A stretch of DNA of 64,000 bases from Paraclostridium tenue. Its GTDB lineage: Bacteria > Bacillota > Clostridia > Peptostreptococcales > Peptostreptococcaceae. The DNA is taken from contig NZ_BAAACP010000001.1 of NCBI RefSeq assembly GCF_039521565.1, forward strand, positions 1 to 64,000, written 5' to 3'. Below are positions 34,678 through 44,164 of the stretch, one piece after another. Made by a program: the position numbers and the translations under genes. Under the pieces are notes generated by a model that was given only the letters and a program-made list of their open reading frames with translations, was not told the DNA's origin and searched no databases. The number at the start of each line of letters is the position of its first letter. Position 1 is the first letter of the stretch.

Positions 34678-36132
34678 ATGTTACTAAGAGAAGTAATAGA
34701 TGGCTTAGAAATATTAGATACTAAAGGTAGTTTAGATATACAAATAGATAACATTCAATATGATTCGAGAAAAGTAACAAATAATGGATTATTTATATGC
34801 GTTAAAGGTTTTACTGTTGATGGACATAAATTTATAGACAAGGCTATTGAAAATGGAGCTAAAGCATTCTTAGTAGAAGAAGATATAAATAGAGATGACG
34901 CAACTTTTATAAAAGTTAAAAATACAAGAGAAGACATGGCTAAAATAGCAGATAATTTTTACAATCATCCAAGTCAAAGATTTGATGTTATAGGGGCTAC
35001 TGGAACAAACGGAAAAACTAGTATAACAACATTTTTAAATGAAATACTAACATCTGCTAAAAATAAAGTAGGATTAATAGGAACAATTAAAATTTTTGAT
35101 GGAGATAATGAAGTAGAGTCAAACTCTACAACTCCAGAAAGCGTTGATTTACAAAATTACTTTAATCAAATGATAGATAATGGATGTAAATATTGTGCAA
35201 TGGAAGTTTCATCTCATGCACTAGCATTAAATAGAGTTGCACAAACTAAATATAAAGTAGGAGTGTTTACTAACTTAACACCAGATCACTTAGATTTTCA
35301 TAAAGATTTAGAGGACTATAGAAAAGCTAAAGAAAAATTATTCCATATGACAACAAATGCTAATATAATAAATATTGATGATAAAGGTGGACAAGATATT
35401 TATAAAAATATAAAAGATTTAGATGTAAAATGTTATTCATATGGAATAGAAAATAAAGCTGATTTTATGGCAAAAGATATAAAAATAGAAGCTAGAGGAG
35501 TTTCATATAAACTAATAACTCCAACATATGAAGAAGATGTGTTTGTACCTGTACCAGGTAAATTTACAGTTTACAATACATTAGCAGTTATAGCAACTTG
35601 CTATGCATTAGGAATAGATAAAGATGTTGTTATAAATGGATTAAAAAACACAGGTGGTGTAGCTGGTAGATTTGAAGCTATATCAAATGATACAGGTATA
35701 AGTGTAATAGTTGATTATGCTCATACTCCAGATGCGTTAGAAAATGTAATAAAAACAGCAAGAGAGTTTGCTAAAAATAGAATAATAACAGTATTTGGAT
35801 GTGGTGGAGATAGAGATACTACAAAAAGACCTTTAATGGGAGATATAGTTCAAAAGTATTCAGATATATGTATAGTAACATCTGATAATCCTAGAACAGA
35901 AGACCCTAAACTTATAATAGATGATATATTAAAAGGTTTAGATAAATCAAAAGAAAATTATAAAGTTGTAGAAGATAGAAAAGAAGCCATAAAAACTGCT
36001 ATAGAAATTGCAAAAAAGGATGATGTAATATTAATAGCTGGTAAGGGTCATGAAAATTATCAAATAATAGGTAAAGTTAAACATCATTTTGATGATAAAG
36101 AAATAGCAAATGAATTTTTAAATATGAAATAA
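34678..36132 (+). CDS. murE: UDP-MurNAc-L-Ala-D-Glu:meso-diaminopimelate ligase
   Basis: The 484-residue Mur ligase adds the third residue to the peptidoglycan stem peptide. The ATP loop is GATGTNGKTSITT, the substrate block TTPESVDLQ, and MEVSSHALALNRV contains the metal-binding region. The DNPRTEDP motif (instead of the lysine-type sequence) predicts meso-diaminopimelate as substrate, so the wall should be of the DAP type. It is a single gene about 8 kb upstream of the division cluster, where it normally sits, and is closed by a terminator. Confidence 0.95.
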   Translation: MLLREVIDGLEILDTKGSLDIQIDNIQYDSRKVTNNGLFICVKGFTVDGHKFIDKAIENGAKAFLVEEDINRDDATFIKVKNTREDMAKIADNFYNHPSQRFDVIGATGTNGKTSITTFLNEILTSAKNKVGLIGTIKIFDGDNEVESNSTTPESVDLQNYFNQMIDNGCKYCAMEVSSHALALNRVAQTKYKVGVFTNLTPDHLDFHKDLEDYRKAKEKLFHMTTNANIINIDDKGGQDIYKNIKDLDVKCYSYGIENKADFMAKDIKIEARGVSYKLITPTYEEDVFVPVPGKFTVYNTLAVIATCYALGIDKDVVINGLKNTGGVAGRFEAISNDTGISVIVDYAHTPDALENVIKTAREFAKNRIITVFGCGGDRDTTKRPLMGDIVQKYSDICIVTSDNPRTEDPKLIIDDILKGLDKSKENYKVVEDRKEAIKTAIEIAKKDDVILIAGKGHENYQIIGKVKHHFDDKEIANEFLNMK

Positions 36133-36133
36133 A

Positions 36134-36178
36134 AAAAAATCAGTAAGGTGAATTTTCACTTTACTGATTTTTTATTTA
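36134..36178. terminator. Bidirectional terminator between murE and ychF
   Basis: AAAAAATCAGTAAGGTGA and TCACTTTACTGATTTTTT form an 18-base stem with one wobble pair and a 4-base loop. T-runs in both directions serve the convergent genes. Confidence 0.93.
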
Positions 36179-36180
36179 TA

Positions 36181-37278
36181 TTAAACGTTAAATCTGAATA
36201 ATATAACATCTCCATCTTTAACTATATATTCTTTACCTTCAAGTCTAACTAAACCTTTATCTTTAGCAGCAGTCATAGTTCCAACGTTAACTAAATCATC
36301 AAATGCTATAGTTTCCGCTCTTATGAATCCTCTTTCTATATCAGAGTGTATTTTACCACCAGCTTGAGGAGCTTTAGTACCAACTTTTATAGTCCAAGCT
36401 CTAACTTCTTGAGGACCAGCAGTTAAATATGATATAAGTCCAAGAAGTGCATAAGAAGATTTTATAAGCTTATCAAGTCCTGATTGTTCAAGTCCTAATG
36501 TCTCTAAAAATTCTTTCTTTTCTTCATCAGTGTCAAGTTCAGCTATTTCAGCTTCTATTTGAGCACATACAACAACAACTTCAGCATTTTCAGTTGCAGC
36601 GAACTCTCTAACTTTATTAACATATTCATTATTTTCAGCTTCATCAGCTAAATCATCTTCACTAACATTAGTAGCATAAATTACTGGTTTAGAAGTAAGT
36701 AAATTTAATGAATTAACAAATGTTTGTTGTTCTTCAGTAAATTCCATAGTTCTAACACATTTGCTATCTTCTAAAGTAGCCATTATTTCTTTTAAGAATT
36801 CAAGTTCAGAAGCTAAACTTTTATCAGCTTTAGCTGCTTTTTGAGTTTTTTGTATTCTTCTTTCTAATATTTCTATATCAGAGAAAATTAATTCTAAGTT
36901 TATAGTTTCTATATCTCTTAAAGGATCTACAGAACCATCAACATGTACAACGTTAGGATCTTCAAAACATCTAACAACGTGTACTATTGCATCAACCTCT
37001 CTTATGTGAGATAAGAATTTATTTCCAAGACCCTCACCTTTAGAAGCACCTCTAACTAAACCTGCTATATCACAAAATTCTATAGCAGTAGGTACAATCT
37101 TTTTAGAGTCATATAATTGTCTTAATTGCTCTAATCTTTCATCTGGAACAGCTACAACACCTACGTTAGGTTCTATTGTACAGAAAGGGTAGTTAGCAGA
37201 CTCCGCACCTGCTTGAGTTATCGCATTAAATAGTGTACTTTTACCTACATTCGGTAAACCAACTATACCTAATTTCAT
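36181..37278 (-). CDS. ychF: YchF/OLA1-type ATPase
   Basis: The 365-residue protein is the conserved P-loop NTPase YchF, an Obg-related protein that hydrolyses ATP and associates with ribosomes. P-loop GLPNVGKSTLFNAIT, switch region NYPFCTIEPNVG, DIAGLVRGASKGEGLGNKFL, and the ATP-type motif replacing NKxD (ATNVSEDD) are visible. The C-terminal TGS domain runs from about 280 to the end (LISYLTAGPQEVRAWTIK). GAGAGGAAG precedes the ATG. It is divergently oriented from the next operon. Confidence 0.96.
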   Translation of the reverse strand: MKLGIVGLPNVGKSTLFNAITQAGAESANYPFCTIEPNVGVVAVPDERLEQLRQLYDSKKIVPTAIEFCDIAGLVRGASKGEGLGNKFLSHIREVDAIVHVVRCFEDPNVVHVDGSVDPLRDIETINLELIFSDIEILERRIQKTQKAAKADKSLASELEFLKEIMATLEDSKCVRTMEFTEEQQTFVNSLNLLTSKPVIYATNVSEDDLADEAENNEYVNKVREFAATENAEVVVVCAQIEAEIAELDTDEEKKEFLETLGLEQSGLDKLIKSSYALLGLISYLTAGPQEVRAWTIKVGTKAPQAGGKIHSDIERGFIRAETIAFDDLVNVGTMTAAKDKGLVRLEGKEYIVKDGDVILFRFNV

Positions 37279-37391
37279 ATTATATCTTCCTCTCTTTTTA
37301 AGTCTCGTATTTATTTTAATTTAGACATACATTCTAATTATACATCATATATATTGGTGATGCAAACTATACTTTTGATGGAGATGATTTA

Positions 37392-38498
37392 ATGGGAATC
37401 CCAATGTGTTTTGGTATATTATTAGGATTGAGTATTATATTTGATGGGTATATGGAAAATATATTTATTATAGCTGCGACAATTGTAATTTACACCTATT
37501 TTGTATATTACAAAAATAATTATAAAAAATTTTTATTTGGGATTTTGATATCTTTTTTTGCTGTTAATATATCTGTGATATTTTTTGTAAAAGATGATAT
37601 AGATCCTAATATTACAGATATAGGAGATGCTCAAGAAGAAACTTTAGTCTTACTTTTATATGATGGAGAAGAAAGAAATTATAATTTAAGCGAAAGGACT
37701 AATGAGATTTATTTTGAGCAAAAGTATAAATCATATATAAATGTTTTATATAATTTATATAAATATAAAGGTTATTATGAAAGTTTGGGATCAAGCGACT
37801 TTAAAGATACAGCAAATGAAATATCAGTAGGATTAAGAGAAAAGTTAGGAAATAAATATAAAGTAGTTAACTCTTATATGTATACTAAACCATATTTTGA
37901 AAATATTTTAAAAGAAGTTATATCATTAGGCTATAAAGATATAGTATTGTGTCCGATGTTTATAACTGAAGGCAAGGACTTTGAAGTGTTTAAAAGCAGG
38001 TTGCAAGAGATGGAACTTAGTAAATATGGAATAAATGTAGAGTTAACAGATGTATTTTATAAATCAAATAATTTAGCAAAATCGTATAAAAATGAAATCT
38101 TAGGAAATATAGAAAATAAAGACTTAGATGCAGGTGTGTTACTAATAGGACTAGAAGATGAGAACAATTTAGAACAAGATATTATTTTTAGGGAAAAAAT
38201 AAAATATTACATAGAAAAAGAAAAAAATACAAAAATTCAAATAAAATTACCTCTTTTAGAAAATAATAAAAACGATATAATAAAATCTGGAGAGCAACTT
38301 CTAGAATTTGGAATAGATGTATTACATGTAGTAATTCCTACCTGCACAATTGACAATATGTATAATAAAAACTTAGTTGAAAGTATACTACAAGAATTAG
38401 ATACTTCTGAAGTTAGATTTCATTATATAGACCCAAAAGATAAAGTCAAAATATTGGTTGAAGAAATATATACTCAAATATCATTAATAAAAAAATAG
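37392..38498 (+). CDS. Membrane-anchored protein with a chelatase-like domain
   Basis: The 368-residue protein starts with two or three hydrophobic segments (about 5-75). The rest is cytosol- or surface-facing and follows the layout of ferrochelatase/CbiX class II chelatases: strand LVLLLYDGEE, a long helical stretch, YMYTKPYFENILKEVISLGYKDIVLCPMF, then an SRLQEME helix. A second half follows, with GVLLIGLEDE and FGIDVLHVVIPTC. The expected metal-inserting His residues are not where I would look for them (no His after LLIG, none in the YMYTKP block). It is therefore either a non-catalytic relative or another alpha/beta family. It leads an operon with the two M16 genes (9 bases to the next). 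Function unknown. Confidence 0.7.
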   Translation: MGIPMCFGILLGLSIIFDGYMENIFIIAATIVIYTYFVYYKNNYKKFLFGILISFFAVNISVIFFVKDDIDPNITDIGDAQEETLVLLLYDGEERNYNLSERTNEIYFEQKYKSYINVLYNLYKYKGYYESLGSSDFKDTANEISVGLREKLGNKYKVVNSYMYTKPYFENILKEVISLGYKDIVLCPMFITEGKDFEVFKSRLQEMELSKYGINVELTDVFYKSNNLAKSYKNEILGNIENKDLDAGVLLIGLEDENNLEQDIIFREKIKYYIEKEKNTKIQIKLPLLENNKNDIIKSGEQLLEFGIDVLHVVIPTCTIDNMYNKNLVESILQELDTSEVRFHYIDPKDKVKILVEEIYTQISLIKK

Positions 38499-38507
38499 GA
38501 GGACAAT

Positions 38508-39770
38508 ATGGATAGTATAAAGAAAATAAATTTGCATGATAATATAAATTTAACTTTAATACAGTCTAAAAAATTTAAAACAAATTTAGTTAGTGTTTAC
38601 ATACAAAGAATACTAGACAAAAATGAAGTTACAAAAAATGCATTGATACCAAATATGATAACAAATTCAAGTGAAAAATATCAAACATTAAGAGATATAT
38701 CTAATAAGTTAGAAGATTTATATGGATCATCTATATTTGCAGATACAAGCAAAAGAGGAGAGCGACAAGTTCTTAATATAAAATTAGTAACAACTAATGA
38801 ACAATACTTAGATGAACCTATATTTACAGATGCTGTAGAATTTTTAAATGAAATAATAAATAATCCATTAATAGAAGATGGTGGATTTAGTGAGAGATAT
38901 CTTAAGTTAGAAAAGCAAAATTTAGCTGAAAGAATTAAAGCAAAAATAAATGATAAAGGAAGATTTGCCCTTGAGAGATGCTTTGAGGAAATGTGTAAAA
39001 ATGAAAGATTTAGTATAAGTGAACAAGGATATATAGAAGATATAGAATCTATAACTGGAAAAGATTTATACAATCATTACAAACATATTTTAAAAACATC
39101 ACCTATAGATATAGTTGTAGAAGGGGAATTTGACGAAAAAAAGGTTATAGACATTATTAAAGATAAATTCAAATTTGAAAGAGATACTATATTAACTATA
39201 CCTAGAGAAGAGTATAAAAAACAAGTTGAATCAGTAAAGACTATAGTTGATAAGATGGATATAACTCAAGGCAAACTAGTTATGGGTTATAGAACAAATA
39301 TAGATTTTGCAGATTATAAAAATTACTACTCATTAATAGTAGGGTGTAACATATTAGGTGGAGGGCCTCATTCTAAAATGTTTATGAACATAAGAGAAAA
39401 AGAAAGCCTATGTTACTATATATATTCATCTATAGAAAAATATAAGGGTATACTTTATATATCGTCAGGAATAGAGACTCAAAACTATGAAAAAACAACA
39501 GATTTAATAAGAAAACAGATAGAAAGCATAATAGAAGGAAATATAAGTGATGAAGAACTTGAAAATAGTAAAATATCACTTATAAGTTCTATGAGATCTT
39601 TAACAGATAGTATAGGCGGGTTATCTGATTTTAAATTTGCTCAAGATATAAGTAAAACAAATTTAAGTATAGAAGATATTATAAATTATATAGACAAAGT
39701 AACTAAAGAAGAAATAGTTAATAGTTTTAAAAATTTACAACTAGATACTATTTATTTCTTAAGAAACTAG
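38508..39770 (+). CDS. M16-family protein, non-catalytic partner (YmfF/YfmF type)
   Basis: The 420-residue protein has the two-domain M16 fold but no HxxEH zinc motif in its N-terminal domain, where MITNSSEKYQTLRDISNKLEDLYG stands instead. C-terminal M16 blocks are present (NILGGGPHSKMFMNIREKESLCYYIYSSIE). Inactive M16 proteins usually pair with an active one, and here the active partner follows 9 bases on. The pair corresponds to B. subtilis YmfF/YmfH, which in current annotation is linked to EF-P 5-aminopentanol modification. Confidence 0.87.
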   Translation: MDSIKKINLHDNINLTLIQSKKFKTNLVSVYIQRILDKNEVTKNALIPNMITNSSEKYQTLRDISNKLEDLYGSSIFADTSKRGERQVLNIKLVTTNEQYLDEPIFTDAVEFLNEIINNPLIEDGGFSERYLKLEKQNLAERIKAKINDKGRFALERCFEEMCKNERFSISEQGYIEDIESITGKDLYNHYKHILKTSPIDIVVEGEFDEKKVIDIIKDKFKFERDTILTIPREEYKKQVESVKTIVDKMDITQGKLVMGYRTNIDFADYKNYYSLIVGCNILGGGPHSKMFMNIREKESLCYYIYSSIEKYKGILYISSGIETQNYEKTTDLIRKQIESIIEGNISDEELENSKISLISSMRSLTDSIGGLSDFKFAQDISKTNLSIEDIINYIDKVTKEEIVNSFKNLQLDTIYFLRN

Positions 39771-39779
39771 GAGGACTAT

Positions 39780-41066
39780 ATGGAAAAGATAGTTAATGAT
39801 ATATTAAAGGAAGAAGTTTATTATGAAAAATTGCAAAATGGGCTTGATGTATACTTCATGCCTAAAAAAGGATTTACAAAAAAGTTTGCAGTATTAGCTA
39901 CTAATTATGGATCTAATGATTTGGAATTTATTCCTATAAATGAAAAAGATAAGCTTAGAGTAAATGAAGGAATAGCTCATTTTTTAGAGCATAAAATGTT
40001 TGAACAACCAGGTGGAGGTAATGCATTTGACAAGTTTTCTAAATTAGGAGCTAGTGCAAATGCATACACAAATTTCACTATGACTGCTTATTTATTTTCA
40101 TGTACTGACAATTTTTATGAAAGTTTAAATCATTTAATAGACTATGTACAGACTCCATACTTTACTGAAGAAAATGTTGAAAAAGAAAAAGGAATAATTG
40201 AACAAGAAATAAAGATGTATAATGATGATCCAGATTGGAATGTATATTTTAATTGTTTGAAAGCTATGTATGTAAATTACCCAGTTAGAGTTGATATAGC
40301 AGGAACTGTGGAAAGTATATATAAAATTACAAAAGATGAACTATATACATGTTATAATACTTTTTATAACCCGGGAAATATGACTTTATTTGTTGTAGGA
40401 GATGTTGAAGCAGATAAAGTTATGGAAATAGCAAGAAAAAGTAATAATTATGACGTAGAAAAACTTAAAACAGATATAAAAAGATTTTATCCTGAAGAAC
40501 CAAGTACTATTAATCAAAAAGAAATAGTTGCAAAATTTCCAATATCTATGCCTATGTTTAATATAGGATTTAAAGATAGTAATGTAGGAATAAAAGGTAA
40601 AGAATTGTTAAGAAAAGAAGTTGTCACAGAAATATTATTAGATATGATATTAAAAAGAGGTAGTGAAGCCTTTGAAGATTTATATATGAAAGGTCTAATC
40701 AACGATAACTTTGGATGTGGATTTACATCTCAAATTGATTATGGATATACCATTATAGGAGGAGAATCTAATAATCCAAGAGAGGTAAAGGATATAATAA
40801 TAAAATATATAAATAAATATCAAAAAGAAGGATTATCAAAATTAGATTTTAATAGAGTTAAAAAGAAAAAAATAGGACAGTTTTTAAAGTGCTTTGATTC
40901 AGTAAACTTTATTGCAAATAACTTCATAGCATATAAATTTAAAGATATAAATTTACTAGATTACTTAGAAGTTATAAAAGAAATTGAATTTAAAGAAGTT
41001 GAAGAAAGATTAAAAAATCATTTAAAAGAAGAAAGCTGTGTAATATCTATCGTAGAGCCTAAATAG
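39780..41066 (+). CDS. M16-family zinc peptidase (YmfH type)
   Basis: The 428-residue protein carries the inverted zinc motif HFLEH in GIAHFLEHKMFEQ (about residues 67-71) and the third ligand Glu in KEKGIIEQEIKMY about 75 residues later. The M16 C-terminal domain (LLDMILKRGSEAFEDLYMKGLIN) is normal. It forms an active/inactive pair with the preceding gene and shares its operon. Cytoplasmic, as no signal peptide is seen. Confidence 0.9.
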   Translation: MEKIVNDILKEEVYYEKLQNGLDVYFMPKKGFTKKFAVLATNYGSNDLEFIPINEKDKLRVNEGIAHFLEHKMFEQPGGGNAFDKFSKLGASANAYTNFTMTAYLFSCTDNFYESLNHLIDYVQTPYFTEENVEKEKGIIEQEIKMYNDDPDWNVYFNCLKAMYVNYPVRVDIAGTVESIYKITKDELYTCYNTFYNPGNMTLFVVGDVEADKVMEIARKSNNYDVEKLKTDIKRFYPEEPSTINQKEIVAKFPISMPMFNIGFKDSNVGIKGKELLRKEVVTEILLDMILKRGSEAFEDLYMKGLINDNFGCGFTSQIDYGYTIIGGESNNPREVKDIIIKYINKYQKEGLSKLDFNRVKKKKIGQFLKCFDSVNFIANNFIAYKFKDINLLDYLEVIKEIEFKEVEERLKNHLKEESCVISIVEPK

Positions 41067-41068
41067 AT

Positions 41069-41100
41069 AAAAAGTGCTAAAAATTTAGCACTTTTTTTAT
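41069..41100 (+). terminator. Intrinsic terminator after the M16 operon
   Basis: AAAAAGTGCTAAA and TTTAGCACTTTTT form a 13-bp perfect stem with a 2-base spacer, followed by TT. Confidence 0.92.
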
Positions 41101-41176
41101 ATAAAAAATAAAGTAAATTGATGGTTAATGGGTAATATGGTATTATTTAGTTTATAATAAAGGAGGTAATAGCTAA

Positions 41177-41956
41177 ATGATAGATATACATTGCCATATA
41201 TTGCCGAATGTTGATGATGGCTCTAAAAGTTTAGAGGAATCAATAGAAATGGCTAAAATAGCAGAAAGTGAAGGAATAAAAAAGATAGTTAACACATCTC
41301 ACTATCATCCTGATTTTAAATTTAAAAAGGGTAAAGAATTAATTGAAATTCTTAATAATTTTAATGAAACATTAAAAAGTCAAGGTATAGATGTGGAAGT
41401 TGTATTAGGGAATGAATTGTATTATACATATGATTTAATTGAAGATTTTGGGCAATTAGATTTTTATAGTTTAAACAATAGTAAATATATACTTATTGAG
41501 TTTTCACCAAATAATTTTCCAAATAATTTAGTTGATATAGTATATGAGATAAAATTAAGAAAATACATACCTATATTAGCTCATGTAGAAAGATATCCTA
41601 AAATACAAAATGATCCTAATATAATTTATGACTGTATAAGTGAAGGGGCTTTAATACAAATTAATTCATCTAGTGTAATAGGTAAAAATGGAGTTGAAGC
41701 TAAAAAAACTAGCAAAATACTTTTAGATAATGATATGGTTCATTTTATAGCTACAGATGCACATAGTAGTACAAAGAGAAGACCTTTAATAAAAGAAACT
41801 TATGATTACATAAAAAAATCATATGGAGAAGATATTTCTCAAAATCTGTTTTTTAAAAACCAAGAATATATTTTAGAAAATAAGGATTTAGATTTTATAA
41901 ATCCTAAGAAGTATGTAGAGAAAAAGAGTTTATTTAAAAGATTATTTAAAAGGTAG
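41177..41956 (+). CDS. CpsB/CapC-family PHP-domain tyrosine phosphatase
   Basis: The 259-residue protein has the PHP metal-binding pattern: DIHCHILPNVDDG at the start, TSHYHPDF, the GNELYY block, LAHVERYP and ATDAHSST. In this family it is a manganese-dependent protein-tyrosine phosphatase that opposes a BY-kinase controlling polysaccharide synthesis. No kinase or capsule gene is in view. A good AAAGGAGG site precedes the ATG, and lgt follows after 9 bases, so the two are probably cotranscribed. Confidence 0.9.
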   Translation: MIDIHCHILPNVDDGSKSLEESIEMAKIAESEGIKKIVNTSHYHPDFKFKKGKELIEILNNFNETLKSQGIDVEVVLGNELYYTYDLIEDFGQLDFYSLNNSKYILIEFSPNNFPNNLVDIVYEIKLRKYIPILAHVERYPKIQNDPNIIYDCISEGALIQINSSSVIGKNGVEAKKTSKILLDNDMVHFIATDAHSSTKRRPLIKETYDYIKKSYGEDISQNLFFKNQEYILENKDLDFINPKKYVEKKSLFKRLFKR

Positions 41957-41965
41957 GAATTAAAT

Positions 41966-42700
41966 ATGGATAGAGTTGCATTTACTATATTTGGAATAGA
42001 TGTGATGTGGTATGGAATACTTATGGCCACAGGTATGATTTTAGGAACTCTAATAGCTATAAAAGAAGCTAAAAGAGTAGGTATAAAAGAAGATTATATA
42101 TTAGATTTAGCTATAATTGCCATACCAGCTGGATTGATATGTGCGAGATTGTATTATGTTTTATTTAATTGGGGATATTATTCTAATAACCCATCACAGA
42201 TATTAAACTTCAGAGGTGGAGGAATGGCTATACATGGAGCTTTAATAGGTGGAATACTAGCTGGATATATATTCTCAAGATATAAGAAGTTGGACTTTTT
42301 TAAGTTAGCAGATACTGTAATGCTAGGTATGCCTTTAGCTCAATCAATAGGAAGATGGGGAAACTTTATAAATCAAGAAGCTCATGGAGGGCCTACTAAT
42401 TTACCTTGGGGAATAATGGTAAATGGAGTAAAAGTCCATCCAACTTTTTTATATGAATCTATATGGGATTTTGGTATATTTATATTTTTATGGATATTTA
42501 GAAAAAAGAAATCTTATGAAGGTCAGATTATAGTTTTATATGCTATACTATACTCTCTAGGTCGCTTTTTTATAGAAGGGCTTAGAACTGATAGCCTTAT
42601 GATAGGACCACTTAGAATGGCTCAAGTTATAAGTTTAGTAGGAATAATAGGTGGTATAGTAGTTCATATGTATTTATCAAATAAAAATAAAAAGAAATAA
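41966..42700 (+). CDS. lgt: Prolipoprotein diacylglyceryl transferase
   Basis: The 244-residue membrane protein has about seven helices and transfers diacylglycerol to the lipobox Cys of prelipoproteins. The Lgt signature GRWGNFINQEAHGGPT is intact, as are GGGMAIHGALIGG and GRFFIEGLRTDSL. RBS and length are normal. It leads into the division cluster. Confidence 0.95.
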   Translation: MDRVAFTIFGIDVMWYGILMATGMILGTLIAIKEAKRVGIKEDYILDLAIIAIPAGLICARLYYVLFNWGYYSNNPSQILNFRGGGMAIHGALIGGILAGYIFSRYKKLDFFKLADTVMLGMPLAQSIGRWGNFINQEAHGGPTNLPWGIMVNGVKVHPTFLYESIWDFGIFIFLWIFRKKKSYEGQIIVLYAILYSLGRFFIEGLRTDSLMIGPLRMAQVISLVGIIGGIVVHMYLSNKNKKK

Positions 42701-42723
42701 GTGACACTAAGGAGCGATAAAAT

Positions 42724-43659
42724 ATGGAATTTCATCACGTATCAGTACTCTTAAACGAGTGTATTGATAATTTAAACATAAAACCAGATGGTGTATATGT
42801 AGATTGTACGATGGGTGGAGCTGGACACTCTAAGGAGATAGTAAAAAGATTATCTAAAGATGGATTATTTATTGGATTTGACCAAGATATAAATGCAATA
42901 AATACAGCTAAAGAAAGATTAAGTGAATATAGTGATAGAGTAAAATTTGTTCATAGTAATTTTCAAAACTTAAAAGAAGAGTTAGAAAAATTAGGTATAT
43001 ACAAAATAGATGGAGTACTTGCTGATTTAGGAGTTTCGTCACATCAATTAGATGAAGCAGATAGAGGATTTTCTTATATGCAAGATGCTCCATTAGATAT
43101 GAGAATGGATATAAGATGTAATTTTTCAGCTTATGATGTAGTAAATACATATAGTGAAGAAGAATTATCTAAAATAATAAAAGATTATGGTGAAGATAAC
43201 TGGGCAAAGCGTATAGCTAAATTTATAGTAGATGAAAGAAAAGAAAAGCCTATAGAAACTACAGGTGAATTAGTTGATATAATAAAAAAAGCTATACCAA
43301 AAAAAGCGAGAATAGATGGACCTCATCCAGCTAAAAGAACTTTCCAAGCTATAAGAATTGAAGTGAATAATGAATTAGGCGTTATAACTGATATGATAGA
43401 GGATGCAGCATCAATAATGAATGAGGGTGGTAGAATATGCATAATAACATTCCATTCATTAGAAGACAGAATTGTAAAAAATGAATTTAGAGATTTAGCT
43501 ACAGATTGTATATGCCCATCTCATTTACCTATATGCCAATGTGATAAAGAAGCTTTAGTAAAAGTTATAACTAGAAAACCTATATTACCTACAGATAAAG
43601 AAATAGAAGAAAACCCAAGATCGAGAAGTGCAAAATTGAGGGTTGCTGAAAGAATATAA
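42724..43659 (+). CDS. rsmH: 16S rRNA (cytosine-1402-N4)-methyltransferase
   Basis: The 311-residue SAM-dependent enzyme methylates C1402 of 16S rRNA. It opens HVSVLLNECIDNL, has the SAM loop DCTMGGAGHS, ADLGVSSHQLDEADRGFSY, and the block RTFQAIRIEVNNEL. It is the usual first or second gene of the mra/dcw cluster; mraZ, its normal upstream partner, is absent here and lgt takes its place. A terminator follows. Confidence 0.96.
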   Translation: MEFHHVSVLLNECIDNLNIKPDGVYVDCTMGGAGHSKEIVKRLSKDGLFIGFDQDINAINTAKERLSEYSDRVKFVHSNFQNLKEELEKLGIYKIDGVLADLGVSSHQLDEADRGFSYMQDAPLDMRMDIRCNFSAYDVVNTYSEEELSKIIKDYGEDNWAKRIAKFIVDERKEKPIETTGELVDIIKKAIPKKARIDGPHPAKRTFQAIRIEVNNELGVITDMIEDAASIMNEGGRICIITFHSLEDRIVKNEFRDLATDCICPSHLPICQCDKEALVKVITRKPILPTDKEIEENPRSRSAKLRVAERI

Positions 43660-43689
43660 AAGTCTAAGCCAGAGCTTAGGCTTTTTTGT
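43657..43689 (+). terminator. Intrinsic terminator after rsmH
   Basis: AAGTCTAAGC and GCTTAGGCTT form a stem with one G-T wobble and a 4-base loop, followed by TTTT. Confidence 0.85.
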
Positions 43690-43795
43690 TTTTTATTGAA
43701 TTAATTTTGTATTAATCCTTAAAAGGAAGCAGTATTTAAAAGTTAAATATAAATATTATATAACTATTTTTATAAAATTTTTAAGGAGATATATT

Positions 43796-44152
43796 ATGAA
43801 AAGAAAAAAGAAAAAAAAAGATAAAAATGAATATAGAAAAAACAAAAAGAATAATTATAAGAGGATAGTATTGAAAAAGTTACTAAAGTGTACTTTCAAA
43901 ATAAGTTGTATATCATTTATTTTTATTACAATTTTAGGGTGTATGTATGGTTACAGTGAAGTATCTAAACTTAAGTATGAAATAGGGGAATTAGAATCTA
44001 AATTACATAAAAAAACTATAGAAAGAGATAACATACAAGTTGAAGTAGATTTACTTACTAGAAGCAAAGATATAGAAAAAAAAGCCAATGAAGAATTGGG
44101 AATGGATTATCCAAAAGAAAATCAAATTAAGTATATAGAAGTGTCTAAGTAG
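43796..44152 (+). CDS. FtsL-like septum protein
   Basis: The 118-residue bitopic protein has a very basic cytoplasmic tail (1-32), one membrane helix (about 35-56) and an extracellular coiled coil (about 58-100, with YSEVSKLKYEIGELESKLHKK). This is the architecture of FtsL/DivIC-type scaffold proteins, and it sits in the ftsL position just before the class B PBP gene. Sequence conservation in the family is low, so the assignment rests on topology and place. Confidence 0.82.
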   Translation: MKRKKKKKDKNEYRKNKKNNYKRIVLKKLLKCTFKISCISFIFITILGCMYGYSEVSKLKYEIGELESKLHKKTIERDNIQVEVDLLTRSKDIEKKANEELGMDYPKENQIKYIEVSK

Positions 44153-44164
44153 GGGGGGAGTTAA

